A stretch of DNA of 64,000 nt, taken from the NCBI GenBank assembly GCA_946480445.1, contig CAMLJN010000005.1:1-64000 (forward strand). The letters run 5' to 3'. The position numbers and the translations under genes were made by a program. Of this stretch, positions 39,709 through 50,666 are shown one piece after another. The notes under the pieces are model-generated. The model was not told where the DNA came from. It worked only from the letters and a program-made list of their open reading frames with translations, and did not search any database. Numbering within the stretch: the first letter of the stretch is position 1; the number at the start of each line of letters is the position of its first letter. Source of the stretch: an uncultured Buttiauxella sp. (GTDB lineage: Bacteria > Pseudomonadota > Gammaproteobacteria > Enterobacterales > Enterobacteriaceae).

Positions 39709-42382
39709 ATTTCAGCATATTACGAATGACGTAGTGCAGAATGCCGTCGTTGCGGAAATAGGTTAATTCATTTCCGGTATCTATACGGCAGCGGCACGCT
39801 ATCACCTCTTTGCGCCCGTCTGGATGTGACAACGTAACAGGAACGGTCGCCCCTGCTGTCAGGTCTTTAAGGCCCGCGATGTCAATGGTTTCATCTCCGG
39901 TCAGCCCCAGTGTTTTACGGCTAACGCCCTGCGGGAACTCCAGCGGAAGGATGCCCATCCCAATCAGGTTAGAACGGTGGATACGCTCGAAAGATTCGGA
40001 GATAACCACCCGCACCCCGAGCAATCGTGGGCCTTTTGCTGCCCAGTCACGGCTTGAGCCTGAACCATATTCTTTACCCGCAATAACCGCCAGAGGAACG
40101 CTTTTGGCCTGGTATCGCATCGCCGCGTCGTAAATCGACATGATTTCATCGCCCGACAGCAGACGCGTCATCCCCCCTTCCACGCCAGGCACCATTTCGT
40201 TACGAATGCGAATATTGGCGAAGGTGCCGCGCATCATGACTTCATGGTTGCCACGCCTTGAACCGTAGGAGTTAAAATCTTTGCGTTCAACGCCATGGTT
40301 TTGCAGATAGCGGCCCGCCGGACTGTCCGGTTTGATGCTTCCCGCAGGCGAAATATGGTCGGTGGTGACAGAATCGCCAAGCATCGCCAGCACTCGCGCG
40401 CCATGAATATCCTGCACGGGTTTAGGTTCAGCCTGCATATCGTCGAAAAAGGGTGACTGACGAATATAGGTTGAGTCGCTCTGCCAGCCGTAGGTGTCAG
40501 AGCGTTCAACTTCGATACTGCGCCACTCGGGAGTCCCCTGGAATACTTCAGCATATTCCTTGTTAAACATCTCGGTGGAAACCTGAGCCACGGCGCGAGC
40601 GATCTCCTGATTACTTGGCCAGATATCCTTCAGATAAACAGGATCGCCTTTGCGATCGTGGCCCAGCGGGTCGGTCATCAGGTTAACGTTCATATTTCCG
40701 GCGAGGGCATAGGCGACCACCAGCGGCGGTGAGGCCAGCCAGTTCGTTTTCACCAGCGGGTGAATACGCCCTTCAAAGTTTCGGTTGCCGGACAGCACGG
40801 CCCCCACGGTCAGGTCGCCTTTTTTGATAGCCTGTTCGATGGGTTCCGGCAGCGGGCCGGAGTTACCGATACAGGTGGTACAGCCGTAGCCCACCAGGTT
40901 AAACCCTAAATCATCGAGATAAGGCGTAAGCCTTGCCTTTGCCAGATAATCTGAGACAACTTTCGACCCCGGCGCCAGAGAGGCTTTTACCCACGGCTGC
41001 CGTTTTAAGCCCAGCGTCAACGCCTTCTTCGCCAGCAGGCCCGCCGCCATCAGCACGCTCGGATTGGAGGTGTTGGTGCAGGAGGTAATGGCCGCGATCA
41101 CCACTGCGCCATCGGGCAGCTGATACTGGCGGCCTTCCAGGGTGTAATCCACCGGGGCGCGATCTTTGTGTGTGGTATTAAGCTCAAGCTCATTGCTGGC
41201 GTTAAAAGCTGCGGGCACTTTGCCCAGAGGGACGCGATCCTGAGGACGTTTAGGCCCGGCAAGGCTTGCCTCCACCTCATTCATATCCAGCGCCAGCGTG
41301 CTGGTGAACACCGGCTCGTCGCCCTTGTTGCGCCACAGTCCCTGCGCTCTGGAATAGGCCTCCACCAGCGCTACCTGCTCTTCGGAACGGCCGCTCAGGC
41401 GCATATAATCGAGCGTGACGGCGTCGATTGGGAAGAACCCACACGTGGCGCCGTACTCCGGTGCCATATTGGCGATAGTGGCGCGATCAGCCAGCGGCAA
41501 CGTATCCAGCCCGTCACCGTAAAATTCAACGAACTTGCCGACCACTCCGTGCTGACGCAGCATCTGGGTTACCGTAAGGACAAGATCCGTTGCGGTGATC
41601 CCCTCGCGAAGCTTGCCGTCGAGCTTAAAGCCCACCACATCCGGAATTAACATTGACACCGGCTGGCCCAGCATGGCCGCTTCCGCCTCAGTGCCGCCAA
41701 CGCCCCACCCCAGCACGCCCAGACCGTTGATCATCGTCGTATGCGAGTCTGTCCCCACCAGGGTGTCGGGGTAAGCCACCAGCTCATCCCCTTGCATTTC
41801 ACTCCATACGGCTTTCCCCAGGTACTCCAGGTTAACCTGGTGACAGATGCCGGTGCCGGGGGGGACGACGCTGAAGCGGCTGAAGGCCTGCTGGCCCCAG
41901 CGCAGAAAGACGTAACGTTCATGGTTACGTTCCATTTCCAGGCGCACGTTCTCTTCAAAAGCGTCATCATTGCCAAAATGGTCAACGGTAACGGAGTGAT
42001 CAATGACAAGGTCGACGGGCGAAAGAGGGTTAACTTTGGCGACATCACCGCCCAGCCGTTTAACGGCCTCACGCATAGCGGCTAAATCCACTACGGCCGG
42101 GACACCGGTAAAATCTTGCATTAATACGCGTGCCGGGCGGTAGGCGATTTCACGGTCGGCATGCGCATTTTTCAGCCAGCCTGCCAGGGCACGTATATCC
42201 TCCAGGGTCACGGAATCTTCATCCTGCCAGCGCAGCAGGTTTTCGAGCAACACTTTTAACGACTTGGGTAAACGGGTGATATCCCCAAGTTCCTTGGCCG
42301 CCAGCGGCAGGCTGTAGTAGTGCCAGGTTTTACCCAGCGCCTGCAATGTGTCCTTACTGGCTTCTCGTAGGGTTAACGACAT
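39707..42382 (-). CDS. acnA: aconitate hydratase A
   Basis: Stress-induced aconitase of the citric acid and glyoxylate cycles; the apo form binds mRNA. The 891 residues equal E. coli AcnA. [4Fe-4S] cysteines are in '[11 protein letters not shown]' and '[14 protein letters not shown]'. The swivelling domain has '[18 protein letters not shown]'. The stop codon is inside the shared terminator with ribA. Confidence 0.98.
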   Translation of the reverse strand: MSLTLREASKDTLQALGKTWHYYSLPLAAKELGDITRLPKSLKVLLENLLRWQDEDSVTLEDIRALAGWLKNAHADREIAYRPARVLMQDFTGVPAVVDLAAMREAVKRLGGDVAKVNPLSPVDLVIDHSVTVDHFGNDDAFEENVRLEMERNHERYVFLRWGQQAFSRFSVVPPGTGICHQVNLEYLGKAVWSEMQGDELVAYPDTLVGTDSHTTMINGLGVLGWGVGGTEAEAAMLGQPVSMLIPDVVGFKLDGKLREGITATDLVLTVTQMLRQHGVVGKFVEFYGDGLDTLPLADRATIANMAPEYGATCGFFPIDAVTLDYMRLSGRSEEQVALVEAYSRAQGLWRNKGDEPVFTSTLALDMNEVEASLAGPKRPQDRVPLGKVPAAFNASNELELNTTHKDRAPVDYTLEGRQYQLPDGAVVIAAITSCTNTSNPSVLMAAGLLAKKALTLGLKRQPWVKASLAPGSKVVSDYLAKARLTPYLDDLGFNLVGYGCTTCIGNSGPLPEPIEQAIKKGDLTVGAVLSGNRNFEGRIHPLVKTNWLASPPLVVAYALAGNMNVNLMTDPLGHDRKGDPVYLKDIWPSNQEIARAVAQVSTEMFNKEYAEVFQGTPEWRSIEVERSDTYGWQSDSTYIRQSPFFDDMQAEPKPVQDIHGARVLAMLGDSVTTDHISPAGSIKPDSPAGRYLQNHGVERKDFNSYGSRRGNHEVMMRGTFANIRIRNEMVPGVEGGMTRLLSGDEIMSIYDAAMRYQAKSVPLAVIAGKEYGSGSSRDWAAKGPRLLGVRVVISESFERIHRSNLIGMGILPLEFPQGVSRKTLGLTGDETIDIAGLKDLTAGATVPVTLSHPDGRKEVIACRCRIDTGNELTYFRNDGILHYVIRNMLK

Positions 42383-42528
42383 AGCTCCTCCATTATTTCA
42401 GGGATAGCGAATGCCCTGATTACAGTCAGGGTCACTATTAAAGATAACACAAACATATCGTAACGTTTTGATAACAACCCGAATTGATAAATCAGGTCAA
42501 TGAGAGAGGGGTTGGCGAGGCGGAAATG

Positions 42529-42557
42529 AAAACGCCCCGGCGTAAAAGCCAGGGCGT
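42529..42557 (-). terminator. terminator between ymiB and acnA
   Basis: Minus strand: ACGCCCTGGC / GCCGGGGCGT (one G-T pair), loop TTTTAC, then TTTTC. It would end the ymiA-yciX-ymiB message before acnA. The core CTGGCTTTTACGCC also occurs in the hairpin at 43217-43234. Confidence 0.65.
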
Positions 42558-42564
42558 GGGAAAC

Positions 42565-42669
42565 TTAGCGGGTCAGGGTCACAATCAGCTGCGCCCAGAA
42601 CAGGACAGAAAGGCTGAAAGCACCTATCCAGGACCAATATTTGATACTGCGGTGATTATTCATAAGCAT
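42565..42669 (-). CDS. ymiB: small membrane protein, YmiB-like
   Basis: 34-residue ORF from ATG 42669 ('MLMNNHRSIKYWSWIG...LTR') with one membrane helix ('WIGAFSLSVLFWAQLIVTL', about 13-31). An AGAG ribosome site is 5 bp upstream; an alternative ATG is two codons later. Position (just upstream of acnA) and length agree with the small protein YmiB of E. coli. Name by position and size, sequence not compared directly. Confidence 0.6.
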   Translation of the reverse strand: MLMNNHRSIKYWSWIGAFSLSVLFWAQLIVTLTR

Positions 42670-42819
42670 TACTCTTTATCTGCGCTATGCAAGGTGACTG
42701 ATTTAATAATCAGTCGCGAAAAAGAATGCTGTGTGTAGTTATTAAATTCTGCGTCAATAACTGCGTCAAATAAAAGTGTGACTGACTGCAAGTTAATTAA
42801 AGGTAAATAAAATGCGCAT

Positions 42820-42996
42820 TTATTGTTTTTTGTGATCGTCGGCAGCAAACATGGCGATAAAGGCCTGCTGCTGTTCGTTTAACTGCCAGGATTCGGGCGC
42901 TGAAAAGGAGATTTCTCCCACACAAGGCCCCTGAACCGGCTTGTCATCTTTTTGACATCCCGACGTTGTCTGCACAGCTTGCCCATGGGTTGCCAT
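42820..42996 (-). CDS. yciX: small protein, YciX-like
   Basis: 58 residues from ATG 42996, with GGAG 6 bp upstream inside the end of ymiA, and only 2 bp after the ymiA stop. Polar protein with two cysteines ('TTSGCQKDD', 'VQGPCVGE') and no membrane segment. E. coli has the small gene yciX between ymiA and acnA; the assignment rests on position and size. Function unknown. Confidence 0.6.
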   Translation of the reverse strand: MATHGQAVQTTSGCQKDDKPVQGPCVGEISFSAPESWQLNEQQQAFIAMFAADDHKKQ

Positions 42997-42998
42997 TT

Positions 42999-43139
42999 TT
43001 AGCTCCAGTAATGCCAGACCACCAGTGCAACCACCAGCCAGAACAGGCCTGAGACTAAAAATACCGCCAGCCACGCGTTGCGTTTAAGCTCGGGATCGCT
43101 TTGCGGTTGTTCACTTCCTGAAGGCATTGCTAACCTCAT
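42999..43139 (-). CDS. ymiA: small membrane protein YmiA
   Basis: 46 residues from ATG 43139, the E. coli length, with one C-terminal membrane helix ('AWLAVFLVSGLFWLVVALVVW', about 23-43) after a charged N-terminus ('QSDPELKRN'). The longer open frame upstream (to 43247) is not conserved. Co-transcribed with yciX. Function unknown. Confidence 0.8.
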   Translation of the reverse strand: MRLAMPSGSEQPQSDPELKRNAWLAVFLVSGLFWLVVALVVWHYWS

Positions 43140-43216
43140 ACAATCGACACCACTTATCATAAACTTTGTAACAATCGGTAGAACTAACCATCTGTTGAGA
43201 TTAATCCTAAAGAAAC

Positions 43217-43234
43217 TCTGGCGTAAAAGCCAGA
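43217..43234 (-). other. hairpin downstream of cysB, upstream of ymiA
   Basis: TCTGGC / GCCAGA with loop TTTTAC on the minus strand, followed by GTTTCTTT. It may be a weak cysB terminator about 255 bp beyond the stop codon. Confidence 0.4.
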
Positions 43235-43489
43235 AAATTTGCGTCATGGAGACGGGAAAGATTTAATCTTTTGACCTGAAATAAATTATTGAAGTCTGCT
43301 ATTTGCGTAGCCGTTAATTATTAACTACGGCTGTCTCTGTATAGCGACATAACAACCATTATAAATACATGGTTAATATAAAGGCGGGCAAAAGGTTGAT
43401 GAGCTGAATTCGTATTTATCCGTCGAAGCGGGACGCGGTATCTCCTCCTGAGGGAGAAGATACGCGGGGAAATGGCTGGTAGCGTGGCT

Positions 43490-44467
<978 letters not shown>

Positions 44468-44620
44468 TTACCATCCGGATCGGCGCGCCCCCAACGCAGG
44501 CGGTACGGGAAGCGAAGCGCTGTGAGAGTAAAGGTATATGCAATGAAACCACTATATCAGTTATATCTTCTGTGTATAGATGGTAAGAAAAAATAATAAA
44601 GAGGTTATATAAGGAGATAG

Positions 44621-44649
44621 AAAAAAACCGGAGCGCAGGCCCCGGTTTT
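44621..44649 (-). terminator. topA terminator
   Basis: Minus strand: AACCGGGGC...GCTCCGGTT imperfect stem followed by seven Ts (plus-strand A-run 44621-44627), 16 bp after topA. Confidence 0.75.
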
Positions 44650-44665
44650 CGTTAGCTCAGAGAGG

Positions 44666-47263
44666 TTACTTCTTCCCTTCTACCCATTTCCCGTCAACGA
44701 AGAAGGCTGACCAGCCGGTGGCCTTGCCATCTTTTTCCGAGGAAACGTATTGCTGCTTCGTTTTACGGCTAAAGCGCACAACAGATTTATTGCCATCGGC
44801 ATCCTGTTGCGGAGCATCAGCCAGGTAGCGCAGCTTCTCCGGCAGGCGATCGCGGAACCGATAAAGCTCTTCGACTAATGGCGCACGCGTTTCACGCGAT
44901 TTAGGGAAGGTGTTTGCCGCCAGGAAGACGCCCGCCGCCCCGTCGCGCAGAACAAAGTATGCGTCCGATTTTTCGCATGGCAGTTCCGGCAATGGAACCG
45001 GATCTTCCTTCGGCGGCGCAACTTCACCGTTACGCAGGATCTTACGCGTGTTCTTGCAGTCGTCGTTGGTACAGGCCATGTACTTGCCGAAACGCCCCAT
45101 TTTCAGGTGCATTTCAGATCCACATTTCTCGCACTCAACGATGGGGCCGTCATAGCCCTTAATGCGGAACTCACCCTCTTCGATCTCATAGCCGTCGCAG
45201 GTTGGATTATTACCACAAACGTGCAGCTTGCGTTTTGGATCGATGAGGTAGCTGTCCATTGCCGTGCCGCATTTGCCGCAACGACGTTTCGCACGCAGCG
45301 CGTTGGTTTCCGCGTCATCGCCTTCCAGCACGTTGAGCACTTCGTTTTCCGGCACCAGGTTGATGGTGGTTTTACAGCGTTCTTTCGGCGGCAGCGCATA
45401 GCCGGAACAGCCTAAGAACACACCGGTGCTTGCGGTACGAATCCCCATCTGACGGCCGCAGGTCGGGCAGTCGATGCTGGTCAATACCATCTGGTTCGGG
45501 CGCATCCCGCCTTCTTCCGGATCCTGCTCGGCTTTCTCAAGCTGGCCGCTGAAGTCGGTGAAGAACGCATCGAGTACGCCTTTCCATTCGGCCTGATTAT
45601 TGGCCACCTGGTCGAGGTTGTTTTCCATCTGCGCGGTAAAGTCGTAGTTCATCAGCTCGCGGAAGTTTTCTTCCAGACGATCGGTGACGATCTCGCCCAT
45701 TTTCTCGGCATAGAAACGACGGTTTTCCACGCGTACATAACCACGATCCTGGATGGTGGAAATGATCGACGCGTAGGTAGAAGGACGACCAATACCCCGT
45801 TTTTCCAGCTCTTTTACCAGAGATGCTTCGCTAAAGCGCGCAGGCGGCTTGGTGAAGTGCTGGCCCGGGATCAGTTCAACCAGCGACATAGCATCGCCTT
45901 TGTTGACCGCAGGCAGCGTGCGATCTTCATCGCCTTTACGCAACGCTGGCATCACTTTAGTCCAGCCATCAAAGCGCAGAATACGACCGCGCGCTTTCAG
46001 GCGGTAATCGCCGGCTTCCACGGTTAATGTGGTGGAGTCATATTTAGCAGGCGTCATCTGACAGGCCACAAACTGGCGCCAGATCAGCTGATACAGTTTC
46101 TGCGCGTCGGCTTCCATGTCCTTCAACGACTCGGAAACCACGTTCACATCCGAAGGACGGATGGCTTCGTGCGCTTCCTGAGAGTTTTCTTTGCTGGTGT
46201 ACTGAAGCGGCGACTCCGGCAGGTATTTCTTGCCAAAGTTCTCATCAATATAGCCCCGCACCATATTCACGGCGTCCTGGCTCAGGTTGGTGGAGTCAGT
46301 ACGCATGTAGGTAATGTGGCCCGCTTCATACAGCCGCTGCGCCATCATCATGGTTTTCTTGACGCCAAAACCAAGACGGGTGCTGGCAGCCTGCTGCAGC
46401 GTGGAGGTGATAAACGGAGCACCAGGCTTGCTGCTGGTCGGTTTATCTTCACGCTCCAGCACGGTGTAGCGGGCTTTTTCAAGCTCGCTGACCGCCGCCA
46501 TGGTTTGCTCACGGTTTACCGGACGGAACGGCTTATCTTTATGGTGGCTGACCTGAACCGGAAGATTATCGCCCGCGGGCGTTGCCAGGTTGGCATCAAT
46601 TTCCCAGAACTCTTCAGGCACAAACGCTTTGATTTCGCGCTCGCGTTCCACCACCAGACGCACCGCGACGGACTGCACACGGCCAGCAGACAGGCCACGC
46701 GCAATTTTCTTCCACAGCAGCGGAGAAACCATATAGCCCACCACGCGGTCCATAAAGCGACGCGCCTGCTGAGCATTAACACGGTCAATATTTAACTCGC
46801 CGGGCTTTTCAAACGCCTGGCGGATAGCATTCTTGGTGATTTCGTTAAACACCACGCGGCTATAGCGCGATTCATCGCCGCCGATCACTTCCCGCAGGTG
46901 CCATGCAATGGCTTCCCCTTCGCGGTCAAGGTCGGTTGCGAGATAGATATGGTCGGCTTTTTCAGCCAGGGATTTCAGTTCTGAAACCACCTTTTCTTTA
47001 CCCGGCAGCACTTCATACTGGGCTTCCCAGCTGTGCCACGGATCGACTCCCATACGGTTTACGAGCGCGCCGCGTTCATCCTTTTTGACCTTTTTGGTCC
47101 CTTTGGCGGAGGCGGAGTCAGCGCTCTTCTTGGTGGTTGATCCACTGGTCGGCAAATCGCGGATATGACCTACGCTGGACTTAACCACATAGTCATTACC
47201 GAGATATTTGTTGATCGTTTTGGCTTTTGCCGGGGACTCAACGATGACGAGAGCTTTACCCAT
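44666..47263 (-). CDS. topA: DNA topoisomerase I
   Basis: Type IA topoisomerase that relaxes negative supercoils. The 865 residues equal E. coli. TOPRIM domain: '[19 protein letters not shown]' and '[16 protein letters not shown]'. Active-site tyrosine is in '[12 protein letters not shown]' (Tyr319 equivalent). Three tetracysteine zinc ribbons follow ('CPTCGRQMG', '[10 protein letters not shown]', '[10 protein letters not shown]'), then the C-terminal basic domains. The start is the ATG at 47263; a GTG two codons upstream is unlikely. Confidence 0.98.
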   Translation of the reverse strand: MGKALVIVESPAKAKTINKYLGNDYVVKSSVGHIRDLPTSGSTTKKSADSASAKGTKKVKKDERGALVNRMGVDPWHSWEAQYEVLPGKEKVVSELKSLAEKADHIYLATDLDREGEAIAWHLREVIGGDESRYSRVVFNEITKNAIRQAFEKPGELNIDRVNAQQARRFMDRVVGYMVSPLLWKKIARGLSAGRVQSVAVRLVVEREREIKAFVPEEFWEIDANLATPAGDNLPVQVSHHKDKPFRPVNREQTMAAVSELEKARYTVLEREDKPTSSKPGAPFITSTLQQAASTRLGFGVKKTMMMAQRLYEAGHITYMRTDSTNLSQDAVNMVRGYIDENFGKKYLPESPLQYTSKENSQEAHEAIRPSDVNVVSESLKDMEADAQKLYQLIWRQFVACQMTPAKYDSTTLTVEAGDYRLKARGRILRFDGWTKVMPALRKGDEDRTLPAVNKGDAMSLVELIPGQHFTKPPARFSEASLVKELEKRGIGRPSTYASIISTIQDRGYVRVENRRFYAEKMGEIVTDRLEENFRELMNYDFTAQMENNLDQVANNQAEWKGVLDAFFTDFSGQLEKAEQDPEEGGMRPNQMVLTSIDCPTCGRQMGIRTASTGVFLGCSGYALPPKERCKTTINLVPENEVLNVLEGDDAETNALRAKRRCGKCGTAMDSYLIDPKRKLHVCGNNPTCDGYEIEEGEFRIKGYDGPIVECEKCGSEMHLKMGRFGKYMACTNDDCKNTRKILRNGEVAPPKEDPVPLPELPCEKSDAYFVLRDGAAGVFLAANTFPKSRETRAPLVEELYRFRDRLPEKLRYLADAPQQDADGNKSVVRFSRKTKQQYVSSEKDGKATGWSAFFVDGKWVEGKK

Positions 47264-47662
47264 ATTCACCTTTACCTAATTTAATTCATCCAGAATACGT
47301 CGTACGCAGTCTGATTCTCCTGAGGGCTATGCGCCTTTTATATTGCGGCAGCATCAGGGGAGATCAACTCTTTTTTCAAACACAGCCCGAGGCTTGCCCA
47401 CGCAGGTGTTTGAGATACCGGGTCTTTCGTGCCGGTGCCATAGCACGACGGAAGTATGGCTGAATGTCAAGCAATTCCGTTGCCAGATTTGCGAAAGCGT
47501 CACACTCTACCTGATAAAATCCGATACGCAACTTTATTAGCACGCAAAACTGATTCTCGCCAGCATAGTTAACTTTTTCACGCGCCAAAGGTTTACAGCG
47601 AGATATTGCCCTTTGCCGCCGTGTGGACGTACACTAGCGCCAGTTTTTTTGGAGGAGATAAC

Positions 47663-47914
47663 ATGCAATCGACAACTCAACCTATTGACCGTGAAACGCT
47701 CCTTATCGAGGCTAATAAAATCATTCGCCAGCATGAGGATTTTATCCACGGTATGGAAGCGACGGGCGTCGAACAAAAGAACGGTGTGCTGGTCTTTCGC
47801 GGAGAGTATTTCCTTGATGAACAGGGTTTACCGACGCCGAAAAGCACGGCGGTATTCAATATGTTCAAGCACCTGGCGCATGTGCTGTCCGAGAAGTATC
47901 ACCTGCAAGACTAA
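47663..47914 (+). CDS. yciN: DUF2498 protein YciN
   Basis: 83 residues, the E. coli YciN length ('[20 protein letters not shown]', '[18 protein letters not shown]', '[12 protein letters not shown]'). Function unknown. The ATG at 47663 has GGAGG 7 bp upstream; the upstream frame is not conserved. Divergent from topA, convergent with sohB. Confidence 0.93.
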   Translation: MQSTTQPIDRETLLIEANKIIRQHEDFIHGMEATGVEQKNGVLVFRGEYFLDEQGLPTPKSTAVFNMFKHLAHVLSEKYHLQD

Positions 47915-47920
47915 ACAATC

Positions 47921-47941
47921 AGCGAGGCACTGGGCCTCGCT
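47921..47941. other. hairpin between yciN and sohB
   Basis: AGCGAGGC / GCCTCGCT with a 5-nt loop, 6 bp after yciN. T-poor on both sides, so a modest terminator for the convergent pair. Confidence 0.5.
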
Positions 47942-47954
47942 GTTGTCCTGCCTT

Positions 47955-49004
47955 TTACAATAGCGGCTTTTCGCCGCGCTGCCACCAGCGCAGCAATAAA
48001 CGATCGAGGCTGTTCGCCGCGCTGCCCGTAAAACGATCCATGACCTTTTTACGCTGTGCATAGCGCACGCCAATGACTTCATGATTTTTCATCAGGCCGA
48101 TCAGCAGGTCGTCACTGGTGCTGACCTCATCCACTAACCCTTTATCTTTCGCCTGTAGCCCATACCAGTGTTCACCGGTGGCCACCGAGTCAATATCAAG
48201 CGTTGGGCGCATCTGATGCACGAACTGTTTAAACAGCAGGTGCGTTTCATTCAGATCCTCACGGAATTTCTCGCGGCCCTGCTCCGTGTTCTCACCAAAC
48301 AGCGTCAGCGTGCGTTTGTACTGCCCGGCAGTGTGCAGCTCCACGTCAATGTCGTTGCGTTTTAACAGACGATGGAAGTTAGGCACCTGCGCCACTACGC
48401 CGATGGAGCCAATAATAGAAAAAGGAGCGGCAACAATTCGATCCGCTACGCACGCCATCATATAGCCGCCGCTGGCCGCAACCTTATCCACCGCGACCGT
48501 CAACCGGACATTGTTCTCGCGCAGACGTTGCAGCTGCGAGGCGGCAAGGCCGTATCCATGTACCACACCGCCCGGACTTTCCAGGCGCAGCAGAACCTCA
48601 TCCTCTGGCTTAATAACGGCCAGAATGGCGGTGATCTCTTCGCGCAAAGAAGTCACTTCATGGGCATCCATACTGCCTTTAAAATCCAGTACATAGAGCG
48701 TAGGTTTACCGGAACTCACGGTTTCACCCCGTTTAGCCCGCGCTTTCGCCTGTTTGTCTTCAAATTTTTGCTTCTTCTTCTGGCTTTTATGACAGAGTTT
48801 TTGCTGATTGTCGTCCAGACGGGCCACCAGCAAATCTTCCCGCAATTCCTCGTACTGCTCGCTTAAAATAGTCAGGCGCAGTTCACCGCGCTGATGTTTT
48901 TTACGCTGCGCGACGTTAACCACCAGGGTAACAATGGCCACGATCGCGACGACAAAAGTGACAACTTTGGCCAGAAACAATCCATAATTTGCAATAAAAT
49001 CCAC
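47955..49004 (-). CDS. sohB: S49-family inner-membrane protease SohB
   Basis: Periplasm-facing serine protease of the SppA/S49 family, 349 residues. One N-terminal membrane helix (about 7-30), then the protease domain with 'LRLESPGGVVHGYGLAASQL', the catalytic Ser in 'VAASGGYMMACVAD' and the catalytic Lys in 'AGQYKRTLTLFGENTEQ'. Target not known; found in E. coli as a suppressor of htrA. Confidence 0.95.
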   Translation of the reverse strand: MDFIANYGLFLAKVVTFVVAIVAIVTLVVNVAQRKKHQRGELRLTILSEQYEELREDLLVARLDDNQQKLCHKSQKKKQKFEDKQAKARAKRGETVSSGKPTLYVLDFKGSMDAHEVTSLREEITAILAVIKPEDEVLLRLESPGGVVHGYGLAASQLQRLRENNVRLTVAVDKVAASGGYMMACVADRIVAAPFSIIGSIGVVAQVPNFHRLLKRNDIDVELHTAGQYKRTLTLFGENTEQGREKFREDLNETHLLFKQFVHQMRPTLDIDSVATGEHWYGLQAKDKGLVDEVSTSDDLLIGLMKNHEVIGVRYAQRKKVMDRFTGSAANSLDRLLLRWWQRGEKPLL

Positions 49005-49267
49005 TTCTTCCGCCTTTATTTCAGAGCATTAGTGATACACAAGAGTTTACCCGAGGGACGCTTCCACGTCTGTAGTCAACTGTAGAGGTTACGCATTGCC
49101 TTGCGGCACGCCTTAGCACGATAAAATTTTTGCAAAATGTTAATTAAAGGTAATGTCTCCCGGTGGCTGATTGTAATACCCCCTCCTTTCAGGCATAACA
49201 CCCACTGCATCAAAAAAACACGAGAAATAAGACGCGAGCACCGCCTGCATCGCGCGAGGAGTCCACT

Positions 49268-50029
49268 TTGCACTACCAACCAAAAACCGACTTATTACAA
49301 AACCGCATTATTCTGGTCACCGGCGCCAGCGACGGCATTGGCCGGGAGGCCGCCCTCACTTACGCGCGCTACGGAGCCAGTGTCATTTTGCTGGGCCGCA
49401 ACGAAGAAAAACTGCGCGCCGTAGCACAAGAGATCAATAAACAGTCTGGCGAAACGCCGTACTGGTTTACGCTGGATCTGCTGACCACCACGCCGCAGGC
49501 GTGCGGGCAGCTCGCTCAAAAACTTTCCGCCATTGTGCCTCGCCTGGACGGCGTGCTGCACAACGCCGGTATTCTGGGCGATGTGACGCCGATGGACCAG
49601 CAGGACCCGGAAACCTGGCAGAACGTGATGCAGGTGAACGTCAACGCCACTTTCTTCCTCACCCAGGCGCTGCTGCCTTTATTGCTGCAATCAGAGGCCG
49701 GGTCGCTGGTCTTCACCAGCTCAAGCGTGGGCCGTCAGGGCCGAGCCGGATGGGGAGCCTACGCGGTTTCCAAATTTGCCACCGAGGGCATGATGCAGGT
49801 GCTGGCCGAAGAATATAAGCAGCAAAACCTGCGCGTAAACTGTATCAATCCCGGCGGCACACGCACCGCCATGCGAGCCAGCGCCTTCCCCACTGAAGAC
49901 CCGCATAAACTCAAAACGCCGCGCGATTTAATGCCCCTCTACTTATGGCTTATGGGGGATGACAGCCGTCGTAAAACCGGCATGAGCTTTGACGCTCAGC
50001 CCAACCGCAAACCAGGAATAGCCGAATGA
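49268..50029 (+). CDS. yciK: short-chain dehydrogenase YciK
   Basis: SDR-family oxidoreductase, 253 residues. NADP-binding 'TGASDGIGREAA', 'LHNAG', catalytic Ser in 'FTSSSVGRQG' and YxxxK in 'WGAYAVSKFA'. Substrate not established. The start is TTG at 49268 (MHYQPKTDLL by homology), with GAGGAG 7 bp upstream. Its TGA overlaps the btuR ATG, so the two are coupled. Confidence 0.93.
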   Translation: MHYQPKTDLLQNRIILVTGASDGIGREAALTYARYGASVILLGRNEEKLRAVAQEINKQSGETPYWFTLDLLTTTPQACGQLAQKLSAIVPRLDGVLHNAGILGDVTPMDQQDPETWQNVMQVNVNATFFLTQALLPLLLQSEAGSLVFTSSSVGRQGRAGWGAYAVSKFATEGMMQVLAEEYKQQNLRVNCINPGGTRTAMRASAFPTEDPHKLKTPRDLMPLYLWLMGDDSRRKTGMSFDAQPNRKPGIAE

Positions 50030-50616
50030 GTGACGATCGTTACCAACAGCGGGCCCAGCGCCAGAAAGAAAAAGTCGATGCCCGCATCGAAGCCGCCCAG
50101 CAGGAACGGGGCATTTTGATCGTATTTACCGGCAACGGTAAAGGAAAGACCACGGCGGCATTTGGCACCGCTACCCGCGCAGTCGGTCACGGTAAAAAAG
50201 TCGGTGTGATCCAGTTCATCAAAGGCCAGTGGCCCAACGGTGAAAGGAATTTACTCGAGCCGCACGGCGTGGAGTTCCAGGTAATGGCTACCGGCTTTAC
50301 CTGGGAGACGCAGAATCGTGAAACGGATACTCAGGCGTGCCTGGCCGTCTGGGAACATGCCAAACGAATGCTGGCGGATAGCTCGCTGGATATGGTTATT
50401 CTCGATGAAATCACTTATATGGTCGCCTACGACTATCTGCCGCTCGGGGAGGTCATCGCCGCCCTTCAGCAGCGCCCGGCTGACCAGACCGTTATCATCA
50501 CCGGTCGTGGCTGCCACAGAGATATTCTGGAGATAGCTGATACGGTCAGCGAGCTGCGCCCTGTGAAGCACGCTTTTGACGCAGGTGTAAAAGCGCAGCC
50601 AGGCATTGATTACTGA
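50026..50616 (+). CDS. btuR: cob(I)yrinic acid a,c-diamide adenosyltransferase
   Basis: ATP:corrinoid adenosyltransferase (196 residues; CobO/CobA type) that makes adenosylcobalamin from salvaged corrinoids. P-loop 'FTGNGKGKTTAAFG', 'IQFIKGQWPNGER', and 'VILDEITYMVAYDYL'. It overlaps yciK by 4 bp (ATGA). In E. coli topA-side genes continue the other way; here ppsA is the convergent neighbour. Confidence 0.97.
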   Translation: MSDDRYQQRAQRQKEKVDARIEAAQQERGILIVFTGNGKGKTTAAFGTATRAVGHGKKVGVIQFIKGQWPNGERNLLEPHGVEFQVMATGFTWETQNRETDTQACLAVWEHAKRMLADSSLDMVILDEITYMVAYDYLPLGEVIAALQQRPADQTVIITGRGCHRDILEIADTVSELRPVKHAFDAGVKAQPGIDY

Positions 50617-50633
50617 TAAAACCCGCGCAGCCT

Positions 50634-50661
50634 AAAAGGCTCCTCTTTATGAGGAGCCTTT
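50634..50661. terminator. bidirectional terminator between btuR and ppsA
   Basis: AAAGGCTCCTC / GAGGAGCCTTT, 11-bp perfect stem with a 5-nt loop. A-run on the left gives TTTT for the ppsA (minus) side; the btuR side has only TTT. Confidence 0.8.
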
Positions 50662-50666
50662 CGACG

